A stretch of DNA of 64,000 nucleotides from Acidobacteriaceae bacterium TAA 166. Its GTDB lineage: Bacteria; Acidobacteriota; Terriglobia; Terriglobales; Acidobacteriaceae. Position numbers and translations under genes: made by a program. The DNA lies in the NCBI GenBank assembly GCA_000421065.1, contig ATWD01000001.1, positions 2,224,001-2,288,000 of the forward strand, given 5' to 3'. A model generated the notes under the pieces. The model saw only the letters and a list, made by a program, of their open reading frames with translations. It was not told where the DNA came from and ran no database searches. Shown here in pieces: positions 36,773 through 45,513 of the stretch; position 1 is the stretch's first letter; each line of letters starts with the position of its first letter.

Positions 36773-36950
36773 ATGGCCTGTCGGCCGGGCCCACTGCGGT
36801 CCTTCGCGGACGGCGGGTGAGCCTTCGGCGTAGGGCTTCCGTTGATCGCTTGATTAATCTTCGCGCCGACCGACGGGAGGCCCTTGGGCGTTGCCGGTAT
36901 ACACGTCACGAAGTGAGCGCCATCCGCGTCGGACGCCCGCGCGGCAGCGC
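36773..36950 (-). repeat. Long inverted-repeat element, copy 11
   Basis: GGCC-type left end, reversed loop, GCGC-type right end. The left GTCACTTCGTGAC block is replaced by GTCCTTCGCGGAC. It starts 1 bp after the HTH-TOBE stop, and its last base is the first base of the pyrC stop codon complement, so it fills the whole gap. Confidence 0.9.
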
Positions 36951-38272
36951 TACGTCAGAGCAGCTTCAAAGCTGCGATAGACTACGCGTCCCTCCGAGAT
37001 CGTCGCCCGCACCTTGCCCAGCATCGGGGCACCATCGAACGGCGTATTGCGCGACTTTGAGCGCGAGGACTCGGCGTCGAAGACCCACTCCTCGGCGGCG
37101 TTGAAGAGAACGAGATCGGCGTAGTGGCCCACTCCTACAGCGCCACGTCCGGCCAGCGAAGCGATCGTCGCCGGAGCCGCGCTCATCAGCTCGACGATGC
37201 GCGAGAGCGAGAGGCCCTGTTCGCGATGGAGAGTGCGCATCGTCACCCCCAGCGCGGTCTCGAGCCCGGTGATGCCATTGGGAGCGCGCTCGAACTCCTG
37301 GCGCTTCTCGAACGCGGCGTGCGGAGCGTGATCGGTGGCGATACAATCCGCCGTGCCATCCACCAGAGCCTCCACCATGCGCGCGCGATCCTCCTCGGCC
37401 CGCAGCGGAGGATTCATCTTGGCGTGCGTGTCGTAGTCGCCAACCGTCGCTTCGGTCAGGGCGAAGTGATGCGGCGCAATCTCGCAGGTGACATGCAGGC
37501 CTTCGCGCTTGGCCTCGCGAATCAGGTCGATCGCGCGTGCGGTCGAGACATGCTGGACATGCAGATGCGGCCTGAGTCCCTCTGCGCGCTCGATTTCCCG
37601 CAGCAGGCGAAGGTCACGCTCGACGATCCTCGCCTCGGCCTCGACCGGCATGCCGCGCAGGCCCAGGCGAAAGGCCATGGGGCCGGCGTTCATGCTGCAG
37701 CCGCCGGTCAGGCGGGTATCTTCGGCGTGCTGCGAGACCGGAACCCCGGCCCGCGCTGCTGCCACCAGAGCCGCCCGCATGACGTGATCCTCAAGCACCG
37801 GCTTGCCATCGTCAGTGAAGCCAACGGCCCCGGCCCTGTGCAGAGCCTCGAAGTCTGTCAGCTCGATCCCCATGCTGCCGATCGTCGCCGCGGGCATAGC
37901 AAACAGCTTCACTCCAGCGCCACGCGCAGGATCGAGCATCCACTTCAGCTTGGCCACGGAGTCGTTGACCGGGACCGTGTTGGGCATGGCGACGACGCTG
38001 GTGAATCCACCTGCAGCCGCAGCCGCGGTTCCCGTCGCAATGGTCTCCTTGTAGGTCTGGCCCGGCTCGCGCAGATGGACGTGCACGTCGATCAGTCCCG
38101 GCGCGACCACCAACCCGGATGCATCAATCGTCTCGGCGGCCTCGACCCCTTCGAAGGCTGCTGGCCGATCCACCGCGGCCACTCGCCCCTCGCGCACCAG
38201 AACGTCGTGCGGGGCGTCGATGCGATTCGCCGGATCGACCAGATGGCCGTTCACAATCAGAAGATCACTCAT
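36950..38272 (-). CDS. pyrC: Dihydroorotase
   Basis: Amidohydrolase of 440 residues that cyclises N-carbamoyl-aspartate to dihydroorotate in pyrimidine synthesis. Zinc-site motifs: LIDVHVHLREPGQTYKE near 60, HVQHVSTARAIDL, CEIAPHHFALTE, and CIATDHAPHAAFEK near 320. It is the long (type I) form, which often works together with aspartate carbamoyltransferase. Its ATG overlaps the pyrB stop by four bases. The TAG stop sits exactly at the border of repeat copy 11. Confidence 0.95.
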   Translation of the reverse strand: MSDLLIVNGHLVDPANRIDAPHDVLVREGRVAAVDRPAAFEGVEAAETIDASGLVVAPGLIDVHVHLREPGQTYKETIATGTAAAAAGGFTSVVAMPNTVPVNDSVAKLKWMLDPARGAGVKLFAMPAATIGSMGIELTDFEALHRAGAVGFTDDGKPVLEDHVMRAALVAAARAGVPVSQHAEDTRLTGGCSMNAGPMAFRLGLRGMPVEAEARIVERDLRLLREIERAEGLRPHLHVQHVSTARAIDLIREAKREGLHVTCEIAPHHFALTEATVGDYDTHAKMNPPLRAEEDRARMVEALVDGTADCIATDHAPHAAFEKRQEFERAPNGITGLETALGVTMRTLHREQGLSLSRIVELMSAAPATIASLAGRGAVGVGHYADLVLFNAAEEWVFDAESSRSKSRNTPFDGAPMLGKVRATISEGRVVYRSFEAALT

Positions 38273-39255
38273 CGCATACCTCCCATCGCCCGCACCAGCA
38301 GCGCCTGCCGGATCGCCAGCCCGTTCGCCACCTGCTCCTCGGTCGCCGACTGCGGTCCGTCCGCAACCTCGTCGCTGATCTCGAGCCCGCGAATCATCGG
38401 CCCTGGATGCATGACCAGCGCCTTGGGCGCCTGCGCAGCCAGCCTCCCGGCATTTAGTTGAAACCGTGCAATATAGTCGCCGAGATCTAGTTCCAAGCCG
38501 GCCAGACGTTCCTTTTGAATGCGCAGCATCATCACCACCTGCGACTGGGTGAGCGCGTGGTCGAAGTCGCGGTCGATCTCGATCCCAGCCCCAAGTCCAT
38601 GCGCATCCTCCGGCAACAGCGGCTCCGGTCCGCAGAGGATCACCCTCGCGCCCAACCGCGGCAGCAGCATCGCATTCGAACGCGCCACGCGGCTGTGCAG
38701 AATATCTCCGGTAATCGTCACCGTGACGCCCTCGAGCGAGCGCTCACTGACACGCCGCGCAGCGCTTGTGCCATGCAGCCGCGTCAGCATCGTACGCAGA
38801 TCCAGCAGGGCCTGTGAAGGATGCTCGTGCATTCCATCGCCCGCGTTCAGCACCGGAAGCCCGGTCTCCCGCGCCAGCACGAACGCCGCTCCCGAATGAA
38901 AGTGCCGCAGGATGATGCACTCGGCCCCCAGCGCGCGCAGCGTCAGGCCGGTATCCTTCAGGCTCTCACCCTTCTCGATCGAGGAGGACTTATCGCTGAC
39001 CAGGGTCGTCGTCGCCCCCAGCAGCTTCGCCGCCAGCTCGAAGCTGGTTCGCGTACGCGTGCTGGACTCGTAAAAGAGCAGGGCGATGGTTCTTCCCCGC
39101 AGCATCGCAGCCCGTTCGGAGATCTCGAGCGCGGCGATGCGCGAAGTCTCCTCGAGGATTGCCGACACGTCGGCGACCGACAGGTGAGTCACACTCAATA
39201 AAGAACCTGCTGCGTAATGAAACCGACCCGAGATCAATCCCCCTGGGCTTTGCAT
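38269..39255 (-). CDS. pyrB: Aspartate carbamoyltransferase catalytic subunit
   Basis: Enzyme of 328 residues that makes N-carbamoyl-aspartate from carbamoyl phosphate and aspartate. The carbamoyl-phosphate loop FYESSTRTRTSFE, the HPSQALLDLRTM segment and the late HPGPMIRGLEIS are all present. No pyrI regulatory subunit is visible in the operon. The gene begins 8 bp after the pyrR stop and overlaps pyrC by four bases, so pyrR-pyrB-pyrC form one operon. An alternative internal start is possible since the first 18 residues are not conserved-looking. Confidence 0.95.
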   Translation of the reverse strand: MQSPGGLISGRFHYAAGSLLSVTHLSVADVSAILEETSRIAALEISERAAMLRGRTIALLFYESSTRTRTSFELAAKLLGATTTLVSDKSSSIEKGESLKDTGLTLRALGAECIILRHFHSGAAFVLARETGLPVLNAGDGMHEHPSQALLDLRTMLTRLHGTSAARRVSERSLEGVTVTITGDILHSRVARSNAMLLPRLGARVILCGPEPLLPEDAHGLGAGIEIDRDFDHALTQSQVVMMLRIQKERLAGLELDLGDYIARFQLNAGRLAAQAPKALVMHPGPMIRGLEISDEVADGPQSATEEQVANGLAIRQALLVRAMGGMR

Positions 39256-39263
39256 CGTGCCGG

Positions 39264-39839
39264 TCAGTCCGCCTTTTCTACCAGCAGCACCTGCTCCTGC
39301 CCGTCGACCTCGTTCAGCTTCACCTCGATGATCTCGCGGCTCGAGGTCGGAATGGCGCGGCCAATGTAAGTCGCCTCGATCGGAAGCTCGCGGTGCCCAC
39401 GATCGATCAGCGCCAGAAGCTGCACGCTTCTCGGGCGACCGTGATCGAACAGAGCGTCGAGCGCGGCCCGCGTGGTGCGGCCGGTGTACAGAACATCGTC
39501 GATCAAGACGATATCGCGGCCCGTCACGTCGAACCCGATATCCCCTGCGGCCACCGTGGGGCGGGCTCCGCTGGTGGTAAGGTCGTCGCGGTAGAAGCTG
39601 ATGTCGAGCACGCCGGTGTCGATGGGATGTCGCTCGATCTTCTCGATCATCACGGCCAGACGCTGCGCAATCGGAACGCCGCGCCGCTTGATCCCGACCA
39701 GGCCGAGATTCTGGCCTCCGTTGTTTTTCTCGACGATCTCGTGCGCGAGCCGCACCAGGGTTCGTTCGATCTCCGAGGCCGACATCAGGCGGCCTTTTTC
39801 ACGAATCTTTGGCTGCTGAACTGGGGTCTGTTCACTCAT
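39264..39839 (-). CDS. pyrR: PyrR, bifunctional pyr operon regulator/uracil phosphoribosyltransferase
   Basis: Protein of 191 residues with the PRPP-binding loop DIVLIDDVLYTGRTTRAAL and the PyrR-specific N-terminal segments (LVGIKRRGVPIAQRLA, SFYRDDLTTSG) and LIDRGHRELPIEATYIGR. In many bacteria PyrR binds the pyr mRNA when UMP is high and causes attenuation, and it also has weak uracil phosphoribosyltransferase activity. It heads the pyrR-pyrB-pyrC operon. I could not identify a PyrR-binding loop in the upstream region; instead repeat copy 12 begins 28 bp before the start codon. Confidence 0.94.
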   Translation of the reverse strand: MSEQTPVQQPKIREKGRLMSASEIERTLVRLAHEIVEKNNGGQNLGLVGIKRRGVPIAQRLAVMIEKIERHPIDTGVLDISFYRDDLTTSGARPTVAAGDIGFDVTGRDIVLIDDVLYTGRTTRAALDALFDHGRPRSVQLLALIDRGHRELPIEATYIGRAIPTSSREIIEVKLNEVDGQEQVLLVEKAD

Positions 39840-39866
39840 AGGCGTCGTGCTGATAATAGCAGCAGA

Positions 39867-40022
39867 GTGTCACTTCGTGATGCGTATACCGGCAACGTCC
39901 GAGGGCCTCCCCGCTGGTCGGCGCAAAGATTTTCAAGCGACCAGCGGGAGTCTCGACCCGAAGGGGATATACATGTTACGAAGTGACCGCCCCACGCGCA
40001 GTGGGCCCGACAGGCAGGCCAT
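39867..40022 (+). repeat. Long inverted-repeat element, copy 12 (left end missing)
   Basis: Left part starts at GTGTCACTTCGTGATGCG without the outer GCGC end. Inner arms, right GTTACGAAGTGACCGCCCC arm and GGCC-type right end are intact. It lies in the upstream (leader) region of the pyr operon. Confidence 0.88.
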
Positions 40023-40060
40023 CTTCTCAAAAGGCGCGGATTTGAATTTGTCGTTACAAC

Positions 40061-40723
40061 CTAGCTGCGCCGGGTACGGAGCAGACCGCTCACCGCGCCC
40101 CCTACGGTCGACAGAATCAGGATAAAACCCGCCAGCATGGAAAATCCTGCCAGCATAATTCCCGCCTTAAACTCCGGGGAGTAGATATAGCGCATCACCT
40201 CGGCCGGCTGAGGACTGGCCATGGCCGCCTTGTCGATCTGGGCACGCAATTCGGCATCGAACGCCGCCATCGCGTGCAGGTGGTAGCGGGCCACCAGACC
40301 GGCCACTGCCATCGTCACCGCGACCGCCGTAATCAGCGTCACCCCCACCAGGACCCCGATCCTCGCACCCACCATCGCATCCATCTGAGCCTGCGGACGG
40401 CGGCGCTGGTAGAGACCGAGCGCGATCACCGACGCGCTCAACGTCCACATCCAGCTGATAAAGCTGACCGCCGCGAGCCTGGTCGAAAGTGCGCTCAGCA
40501 GCGCCCCCACCAAAGCCACCAGCATCGCGCACACGATCGCGGCCCTCCAGTCCACCTGCTGCGGTGGAGGAGGTGGAGCAACGCCGGTCGAGACCGCATC
40601 GGCGCTCTCGCCCTCGGCCGCCTCAGGCAGGTAGATCTGCGGAGCTCCGCAGTGCGGGCAGAAGACAGTGCCGCTGCTCTCGGCGGCCAGGTCCCCGCCA
40701 CATCGGTGGCAAAACGCATGCAT
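40061..40723 (-). CDS. Membrane protein with N-terminal zinc ribbon
   Basis: Protein of 220 residues. The N-terminus has a Cys4 zinc ribbon (FCHRCGGDLAAESSGTVFCP followed by HCGAP), then an Ala/Pro-rich linker with PPPPPQQ, and four probable membrane helices (IVCAMLVALVGALLSALS, SVIALGLY, TLITAVAVTMAVAGLVA, GFSMLAGFILILSTVGGAVS). Ribbon-plus-membrane proteins of this kind are common but uncharacterised. It is bracketed by repeat copies 12 and 13 and has no obvious operon partner. Confidence 0.8.
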   Translation of the reverse strand: MHAFCHRCGGDLAAESSGTVFCPHCGAPQIYLPEAAEGESADAVSTGVAPPPPPQQVDWRAAIVCAMLVALVGALLSALSTRLAAVSFISWMWTLSASVIALGLYQRRRPQAQMDAMVGARIGVLVGVTLITAVAVTMAVAGLVARYHLHAMAAFDAELRAQIDKAAMASPQPAEVMRYIYSPEFKAGIMLAGFSMLAGFILILSTVGGAVSGLLRTRRS

Positions 40724-40755
40724 AAGTCAAAAGGCTATCAGACCGTGGCGAAGAC

Positions 40756-40946
40756 AGGCGCTGCCGCGCGGGCCCACTGCGCGTGGGGCGGTCACTTCGT
40801 GACGCGTATACCGGCTTCGCCGTGGGCCTCCCTTCGGTTCGGCGCGGGAATTTATGCAAGCGACCAACGAGAGCCCCCACCCCGAAGGGAATATACACGT
40901 CACGAAGTGACCGCCCCACGCGCAGTGGGCCCGCGCGGCAGCGCCT
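40756..40946 (+). repeat. Long inverted-repeat element, copy 13
   Basis: The best hairpin in the window: about 50 bp of outer arm on each side, including GCGCTGCCGCGCGGGCCC and its complement, GTCACTTCGTGACGCGTATA and TATACACGTCACGAAGTGAC. Both ends are GCGC-type, unlike other copies. The inner left arm is diverged (CTCCCTTCGGTTCGGCGC). Confidence 0.93.
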
Positions 40947-40962
40947 GTCTTTTATCCCAGAT

Positions 40963-43368
40963 CTAGTCCCTGTGCGATCCGAAGTTCTTCCTCACCGCAA
41001 CGAAGAACGAACGAGGCTCGCCGACGAACCCTCCGGCTCCATTGGCCGCGGTGAAGTAGCGTTGGTCGGTCAGGTTGCGGAAACCGAGGGAGGCGTTCCA
41101 GGTCGGCCGCGTGTACGACAGCACCGTATCCAGCGTGGTGTACGACGGAATCGACTTGGTGTTGAGCAGGTCGCCGAACATGCGGTCGCGCTCCGTGACT
41201 CCGCCTGCGACGGTCAGGCCGCTCAGGCGGGCCCATCGCAGGTCATAGCTGGTCCATAGATTGAAGATATGCTCCGGGACACCCTGCGGCCGCTTGCCCG
41301 TCGCCGCCGGGCTCGAAGGATTGTCGGTCAGCGAGGGGTGCATCCCCGTGCCGTTGGCCGAGATATGCCATCCCCTGCCGAGCAGGAGCTGAATGTTGCC
41401 CTCCCCGCCCACCGTCTTCTGGTCGTTGAAGACCGGGACATCTCCCACCAGGCTGAAGACGTTGTTTCGCTTCACGTCAAAGGCCGAGGCGGTCAGCTGC
41501 AGGCGGTTGCCCCAGGCCGCGACCTTCACACCGGCCTCGTACTGCAGGCCCGACTCCGGAGCCTGCAAGCCGTTCTGCGTCGCCTCCGAGCTGAAGTTCA
41601 CCAGGTTGCTGCGGGCCACCCCGAAGAAGGGCGAGACCCCGGGAAGCACACGGTAAACCGTGCCGACGTTCCAGCTGAAGGGGTTGTCCTCACGCTTGTA
41701 GACGTTGGGAGGCTCGATCAGCTGTGTTCCGGTCAGGATGCGCCCGGGAACGAAGATCGTCGGGGTGAGCTGCGTCTTCCAGATGTCCTCGCGTCCTCCC
41801 GCCCGCAGCTTCCAGCGGCTGGTCAGGTCGATCTGATCGGTTGCGTAGACGCCGGTATACGTTGCGGAGAGATCGTCGAGAAAGCCCGAGTGCTTGGCGT
41901 CCTGCAGAAAGACCAATCCCGCTGTCGACGTCTCAGGAACGACCGGGTCGAAGATATTGGCGATGTTCGGAAGGTCGGCGGTCGCGCGATTGGCGACCAC
42001 CCCCTGGTGCTGCACCTCGAAGCCGGTCAGCAGAGAGTGGTGGATGCGGCCGGTCTTGAAGCTCCAGACCGGCTCCGCCTCATAGTCGAAGTCGTTGAGG
42101 ATGTCGTGCTGTCGCCGCAGCTGCCTTCCGCTGAAGACCGTTCCGGCGATCGTGCCTCCATCGCCGTTCCGCAGGATCGGCAGATTCCGGTACATGTACG
42201 AGAAGCGATTGCTCACGGTGAGATGCGGATTGACCATCCAGGTGTCGGTCGCCAGCACACGCGCCAGCGCCTGATCGCCATACCCGAACGGCGTCGAATA
42301 GAAGGCGTTGCGCGAGACGCTGGTGATCGGAGTTCCGTTCAGGTAGAGCAGGCCCGCCGGGTCAGGAGTCGCGCGCAGCTCGCGTCCGTCCACCACAAAC
42401 AGAAAGACGTTGTTGCCCCGGGTCCAGCTCACGGCAGGACGAAGCTCGTAGTCGGCGCTGGTCAACGAGCGGAAGCCGTCCTTGTGCTGGGCCAGACCAT
42501 CCACCCTGTAGCTCAGTCCCTTCGTCGCGATCGCTCCGTTGATGTAGCCGCCCCCCGAGACCAGACCGAAGGAGCCGGTCTGGAAGGCTCCGCCATAGCT
42601 GAAGGTGGGCGAGGGCGTGAAGTGCACCACGTTGATCGTGCCTCCCGGAGGCCCGGTGCCGAAGAGCGAGGAGCCCGGCCCCTCCAGAATCTCCACCCGC
42701 TCGACGCCGTTCAACGAATGAGGAATGCCGTTGCGCTCATCGCCATCGGAGAAGCCGTCGTTATAAATACGCGCCTCGAGACCGCGGATCTGGAAGCGGT
42801 CGCCGAAGCCGAAGCCATCGCCGCCTCCCTGCACGACTCCGCTGGAGTTGCGGATGGTGTCCTGCAGACCGACCGCGCCCTGCGCATTCGCCAGCTCGCG
42901 GTTGATCACCTGAACGCTGATGGGAATGTCCTCAAGCTTCGTCCCCGTCTTGCCGACGTTTGGAACCTGCTCGAGCGACTGGTCCTCCCCCTGCACCGTG
43001 ACCGACTGGGTGGCGGACTCAAGCGTCAGCTTGACGTCTACCGTCAGCGGCGCTGCCGCCACCTGAACCGGGGCCTGCCGATAACGGGCAAATCCCAGAG
43101 CCTCAATCGTCAGGGTGTAGCCTCCCGCCGGAACCGCCGGAATGCTATAGGCTCCTGAGCCCTTGCTCGAAGCCTGCAGCTCGGCGTGCGTAACCTCGTT
43201 GCTCAGCGTGATCCTGGCATTGGCCACGACTGCGCCCGAAGGATCGGTTACCAGTCCCTCCACGCTCCCCTGCGGAGTGCTTTGTGCATTCGCCCCGAGA
43301 GAGGACCAGAGAAGGACAAGCAGCGCAGAGGTACTCCACAGGGAAAGCTTCGCAAAGAGTGTAGACAC
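40963..43368 (-). CDS. TonB-dependent siderophore receptor with carboxypeptidase-like N-terminal domain
   Basis: Outer-membrane receptor of 801 residues. A signal peptide (LLVLLWSSLGANAQ) is followed by a carboxypeptidase-regulatory-like domain (GSVEGLVTDPSGAVVANARI, then YTLTIEALGF), a plug domain (IPISVQVINRELANAQGAVG, then VERVEILEGPGSSLFGTGPP) and a beta barrel ending FFVAVRKNFGSHRD. The plug and barrel match ferric-siderophore receptors of the FhuE/FpvA type, so iron uptake is likely. The GTG at 43368 is preferred because GGAGAG lies 4 bp upstream and it begins STLFAKLSL; a start at 43410 lacks this. Energy would come from a TonB such as that at 46665. Confidence 0.9.
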   Translation of the reverse strand: MSTLFAKLSLWSTSALLVLLWSSLGANAQSTPQGSVEGLVTDPSGAVVANARITLSNEVTHAELQASSKGSGAYSIPAVPAGGYTLTIEALGFARYRQAPVQVAAAPLTVDVKLTLESATQSVTVQGEDQSLEQVPNVGKTGTKLEDIPISVQVINRELANAQGAVGLQDTIRNSSGVVQGGGDGFGFGDRFQIRGLEARIYNDGFSDGDERNGIPHSLNGVERVEILEGPGSSLFGTGPPGGTINVVHFTPSPTFSYGGAFQTGSFGLVSGGGYINGAIATKGLSYRVDGLAQHKDGFRSLTSADYELRPAVSWTRGNNVFLFVVDGRELRATPDPAGLLYLNGTPITSVSRNAFYSTPFGYGDQALARVLATDTWMVNPHLTVSNRFSYMYRNLPILRNGDGGTIAGTVFSGRQLRRQHDILNDFDYEAEPVWSFKTGRIHHSLLTGFEVQHQGVVANRATADLPNIANIFDPVVPETSTAGLVFLQDAKHSGFLDDLSATYTGVYATDQIDLTSRWKLRAGGREDIWKTQLTPTIFVPGRILTGTQLIEPPNVYKREDNPFSWNVGTVYRVLPGVSPFFGVARSNLVNFSSEATQNGLQAPESGLQYEAGVKVAAWGNRLQLTASAFDVKRNNVFSLVGDVPVFNDQKTVGGEGNIQLLLGRGWHISANGTGMHPSLTDNPSSPAATGKRPQGVPEHIFNLWTSYDLRWARLSGLTVAGGVTERDRMFGDLLNTKSIPSYTTLDTVLSYTRPTWNASLGFRNLTDQRYFTAANGAGGFVGEPRSFFVAVRKNFGSHRD

Positions 43369-43384
43369 AAGACTCTCCAGGTCT

Positions 43385-43425
43385 GTAGATCGGCGCCAGG
43401 TTGACAACACAGCTCGGCGATCTAC
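43385..43425. promoter_or_regulatory. Inverted repeat upstream of the TonB receptor gene
   Basis: GTAGATCG (43385-43392) and CGATCTAC (43418-43425) are perfect complements 25 bp apart in the upstream region of the receptor gene. They could be a spaced operator or an RNA stem; no Fur-box consensus is clear. Confidence 0.3.
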
Positions 43426-43634
43426 GACTGATTTGATCTGATTTAATTCCGACCTGAACAGTCTTATATGAACCAGGGTCCTGAATTGTCTTTGGGCTGT
43501 CGCGATTCAGTCATTTTGTCGTCTCGATGGTCCGAGTTCTCCAAAGACATGCCCAGACCGTGTCGAATCTGCTTTCTGCTGAATTTCACCGATCCCACAC
43601 CACGTCTTTTCCGGCCTGGGCATCTCTTGAGAGC

Positions 43635-44075
43635 ATGAGCTCCGAGAAACAGTCTTTGATCAGGTCCACCGTCATCCCAGGTCTTCATTACCGCGATACC
43701 AACGCTGCCATCGAGTGGTTGATGAGTGCCTTCGGCTTTGTCAAGAAAGCAGCCTATCCGGGACCCAACAACACCATCGTTCATGCCGAGCTCACTTTGG
43801 GCGATGGAATGATCATGCTGGGTTCGGCCGGCAAGGAGGGCGAGTACGGCCGGCAGATCGCGCAGCCGGAGGAGATCGGAATGCGCGCGACCACGACCGT
43901 CTACCTGGTCGTGCCCGACCCTGATGCCATCTACGCCACCGCCAAGGCCGCGGGAGCGACGATGATACTCGACATCGCCGACAAGGAGCACGGAGGCCGC
44001 GCCTTCACCTGCCGCGATCCGGAGGGACATATCTGGAGCGTCGGAAGTTACGATCCTTGGGCTCCGCCTGCATAA
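43635..44075 (+). CDS. VOC-superfamily (glyoxalase/bleomycin resistance-like) protein
   Basis: Protein of 146 residues with the VOC fold: IPGLHYRDTNAAIEWLMSAF at the N-terminus, TIVHAELTLGDGMIMLG in the middle and RAFTCRDPEGHIWSVGSYDP at the C-terminus. It resembles the PhnB/YnfD-like group, whose substrates are mostly unknown. ATG 43635 follows GAGAGC; an earlier in-frame start at 43527 would add unlikely residues. The DinB-family gene follows 64 bp downstream, in the same direction. Confidence 0.86.
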   Translation: MSSEKQSLIRSTVIPGLHYRDTNAAIEWLMSAFGFVKKAAYPGPNNTIVHAELTLGDGMIMLGSAGKEGEYGRQIAQPEEIGMRATTTVYLVVPDPDAIYATAKAAGATMILDIADKEHGGRAFTCRDPEGHIWSVGSYDPWAPPA

Positions 44076-44139
44076 AGGTGCATTGATGCAGTAATTTAGC
44101 TGGCGACATGAGGCGTGGAGGCGTGATACCGTCAGGGCT

Positions 44140-44622
44140 ATGGAGCTCAATCCTTATGCCAGGTTCCTTGAAGGGCGGGAACCGATCCCGGTGATTACCG
44201 CGACGGTCGAGCGGCTCCACGAATTGATCGATCCACTCTCGCCCGCGCAGGCCAATCGCGAGCCCGAGCCCGGCAAGTGGAGCGTTCGCGAGAGGCTGGC
44301 ACACCTGGCGGACTGCGAGCTGGTCTTCGCCATGCGACTGCGTCAGACTCTGGCCGAGGATCATCACATCATTCAGCCCTTCGACCAGGCCGAGTGGGGC
44401 AAGCGTTATGCCGGGTACGACCTGGCTACGGCCTTTGCGATGTTTACCGCCGCGCGCAACTGGAACCTGAAGTTCCTCACTACCGTGACCGAGGACGACC
44501 GCCATCATCCGGTAACCCATCCCGAGCGCGGAACTATGACGCTGTGGACGATCGTCGAGACCATCGCCGGACACGACCTCAATCACCTCGAACAGCTCGA
44601 GCGCATCGCCCGCAACCTTTAG
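44140..44622 (+). CDS. DinB-family protein
   Basis: Four-helix-bundle protein of 160 residues. Metal-site histidines are in RERLAHLADCELVFAMRLRQ, in the DRHHPVTHPERG stretch and in ETIAGHDLNHLEQLERI. The family includes thiol-dependent S-transferases (bacillithiol/mycothiol type) and many unassigned proteins; the substrate is not known. Its TAG stop directly abuts repeat copy 14, whose left outer arm is missing. Confidence 0.88.
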   Translation: MELNPYARFLEGREPIPVITATVERLHELIDPLSPAQANREPEPGKWSVRERLAHLADCELVFAMRLRQTLAEDHHIIQPFDQAEWGKRYAGYDLATAFAMFTAARNWNLKFLTTVTEDDRHHPVTHPERGTMTLWTIVETIAGHDLNHLEQLERIARNL

Positions 44623-44745
44623 TGGGCCTCCCTTTGGTCGGCGCAAAAAAGTTTGCAAGCGACCAACGGGAGCCTTAACCCGAAGGGGATATACGCGTCA
44701 CGAAGTGACCGCCCCACGCGTAGTGGGCCCCGGCCGGCAGGCCAT
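44622..44745 (+). repeat. Long inverted-repeat element, copy 14 (left outer arm missing)
   Basis: Starts at TGGGCCTCCCTTTGGTCGGC, just inside the normal inner left arm, directly at the DinB stop codon. The rest is well preserved, with a GGCC-type right end ending 20 bp from the hscB stop. Confidence 0.9.
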
Positions 44746-44765
44746 CGCCTTTCCTCCCAGAATTC

Positions 44766-45374
44766 CTACTCTAAAGCTTCGTTGACATCCCTCACCAGAT
44801 TGCGCAGATAGCTATGCTTGTTGAGCAGAGCCACCATGGCATCGCGCGCGGCTGCCTTTCCCGCCTCGTCGCCCGCATCGAAGGCCGCGTCCCACCGGCC
44901 CCACAGATTCTCGAGCCCGGCCTGCGTCTCCACCATACGGTTGTCGAAGGCGTCTTTCGCGGTCATCAGATCGCGCCGCAGCTCGGGCTCGTCCTCCCCC
45001 ATCTGCTTGGCCATGCGCATCTCCTGCAGCTGCATGTTGAGCTCGAAGACCTCCTCCAGCAGCTCGGGCGGCACCACCTGCTTCTTTTCGCCGCCGGTTT
45101 GGCGTGCGGCATCGGTCGCCGCCTTCGACTGCTGCTCAATCTCGATACCCTGAAGCTTCAGAAGATACTGCGTGCGCAGGATCGAGTCCTTCAGGGTGCG
45201 ATAGGCGTCGTTCAGCAGCGACGACCTGGCCAGCGCCTCCTCCTGCTCGGCCACCGGACGCGAGGCGAAGCGGTCGGGATGAAGACGGCGGCTGAGGGAG
45301 TAAAACTGTTTCTCCAGCACAGCGGTATCGATGGTGAGCTTCTCGGGAAGCTCGAAGACCTCGAAGTAGTTCAT
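44766..45374 (-). CDS. hscB: HscB, J-domain co-chaperone for Fe-S cluster transfer
   Basis: Protein of 202 residues. The J domain occupies residues 1-75, with the HPD triad at 32-34 in RRLHPDRFASRPVAEQEEAL, and the C-terminal three-helix domain (LLEEVFELNMQLQEMRMAKQ) binds the IscU scaffold. It stimulates the ATPase of HscA. The usual partner genes hscA-fdx-iscX are 15 kb away rather than adjacent. The frame is open to 45539, but ATG 45374 gives the canonical MNYFEVFELPEKL start. Confidence 0.92.
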   Translation of the reverse strand: MNYFEVFELPEKLTIDTAVLEKQFYSLSRRLHPDRFASRPVAEQEEALARSSLLNDAYRTLKDSILRTQYLLKLQGIEIEQQSKAATDAARQTGGEKKQVVPPELLEEVFELNMQLQEMRMAKQMGEDEPELRRDLMTAKDAFDNRMVETQAGLENLWGRWDAAFDAGDEAGKAAARDAMVALLNKHSYLRNLVRDVNEALE

Positions 45375-45513
45375 GGATTCATTATCCTTCAGGGTGTGCG
45401 ACCGGGCCGTAGTGACCTCTTCTTTTGGCCGTATCGACAAATTCAAATCTGCGATTTTGGGAGGAGAGATCCTGGCCTGCCTCAATTTGACGATTGAAAT
45501 ATGTTGATACTGG

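Noticed and set aside
41269..43158. Plus-strand frame of 629 residues
   Set aside because: Antisense to the TonB receptor gene.
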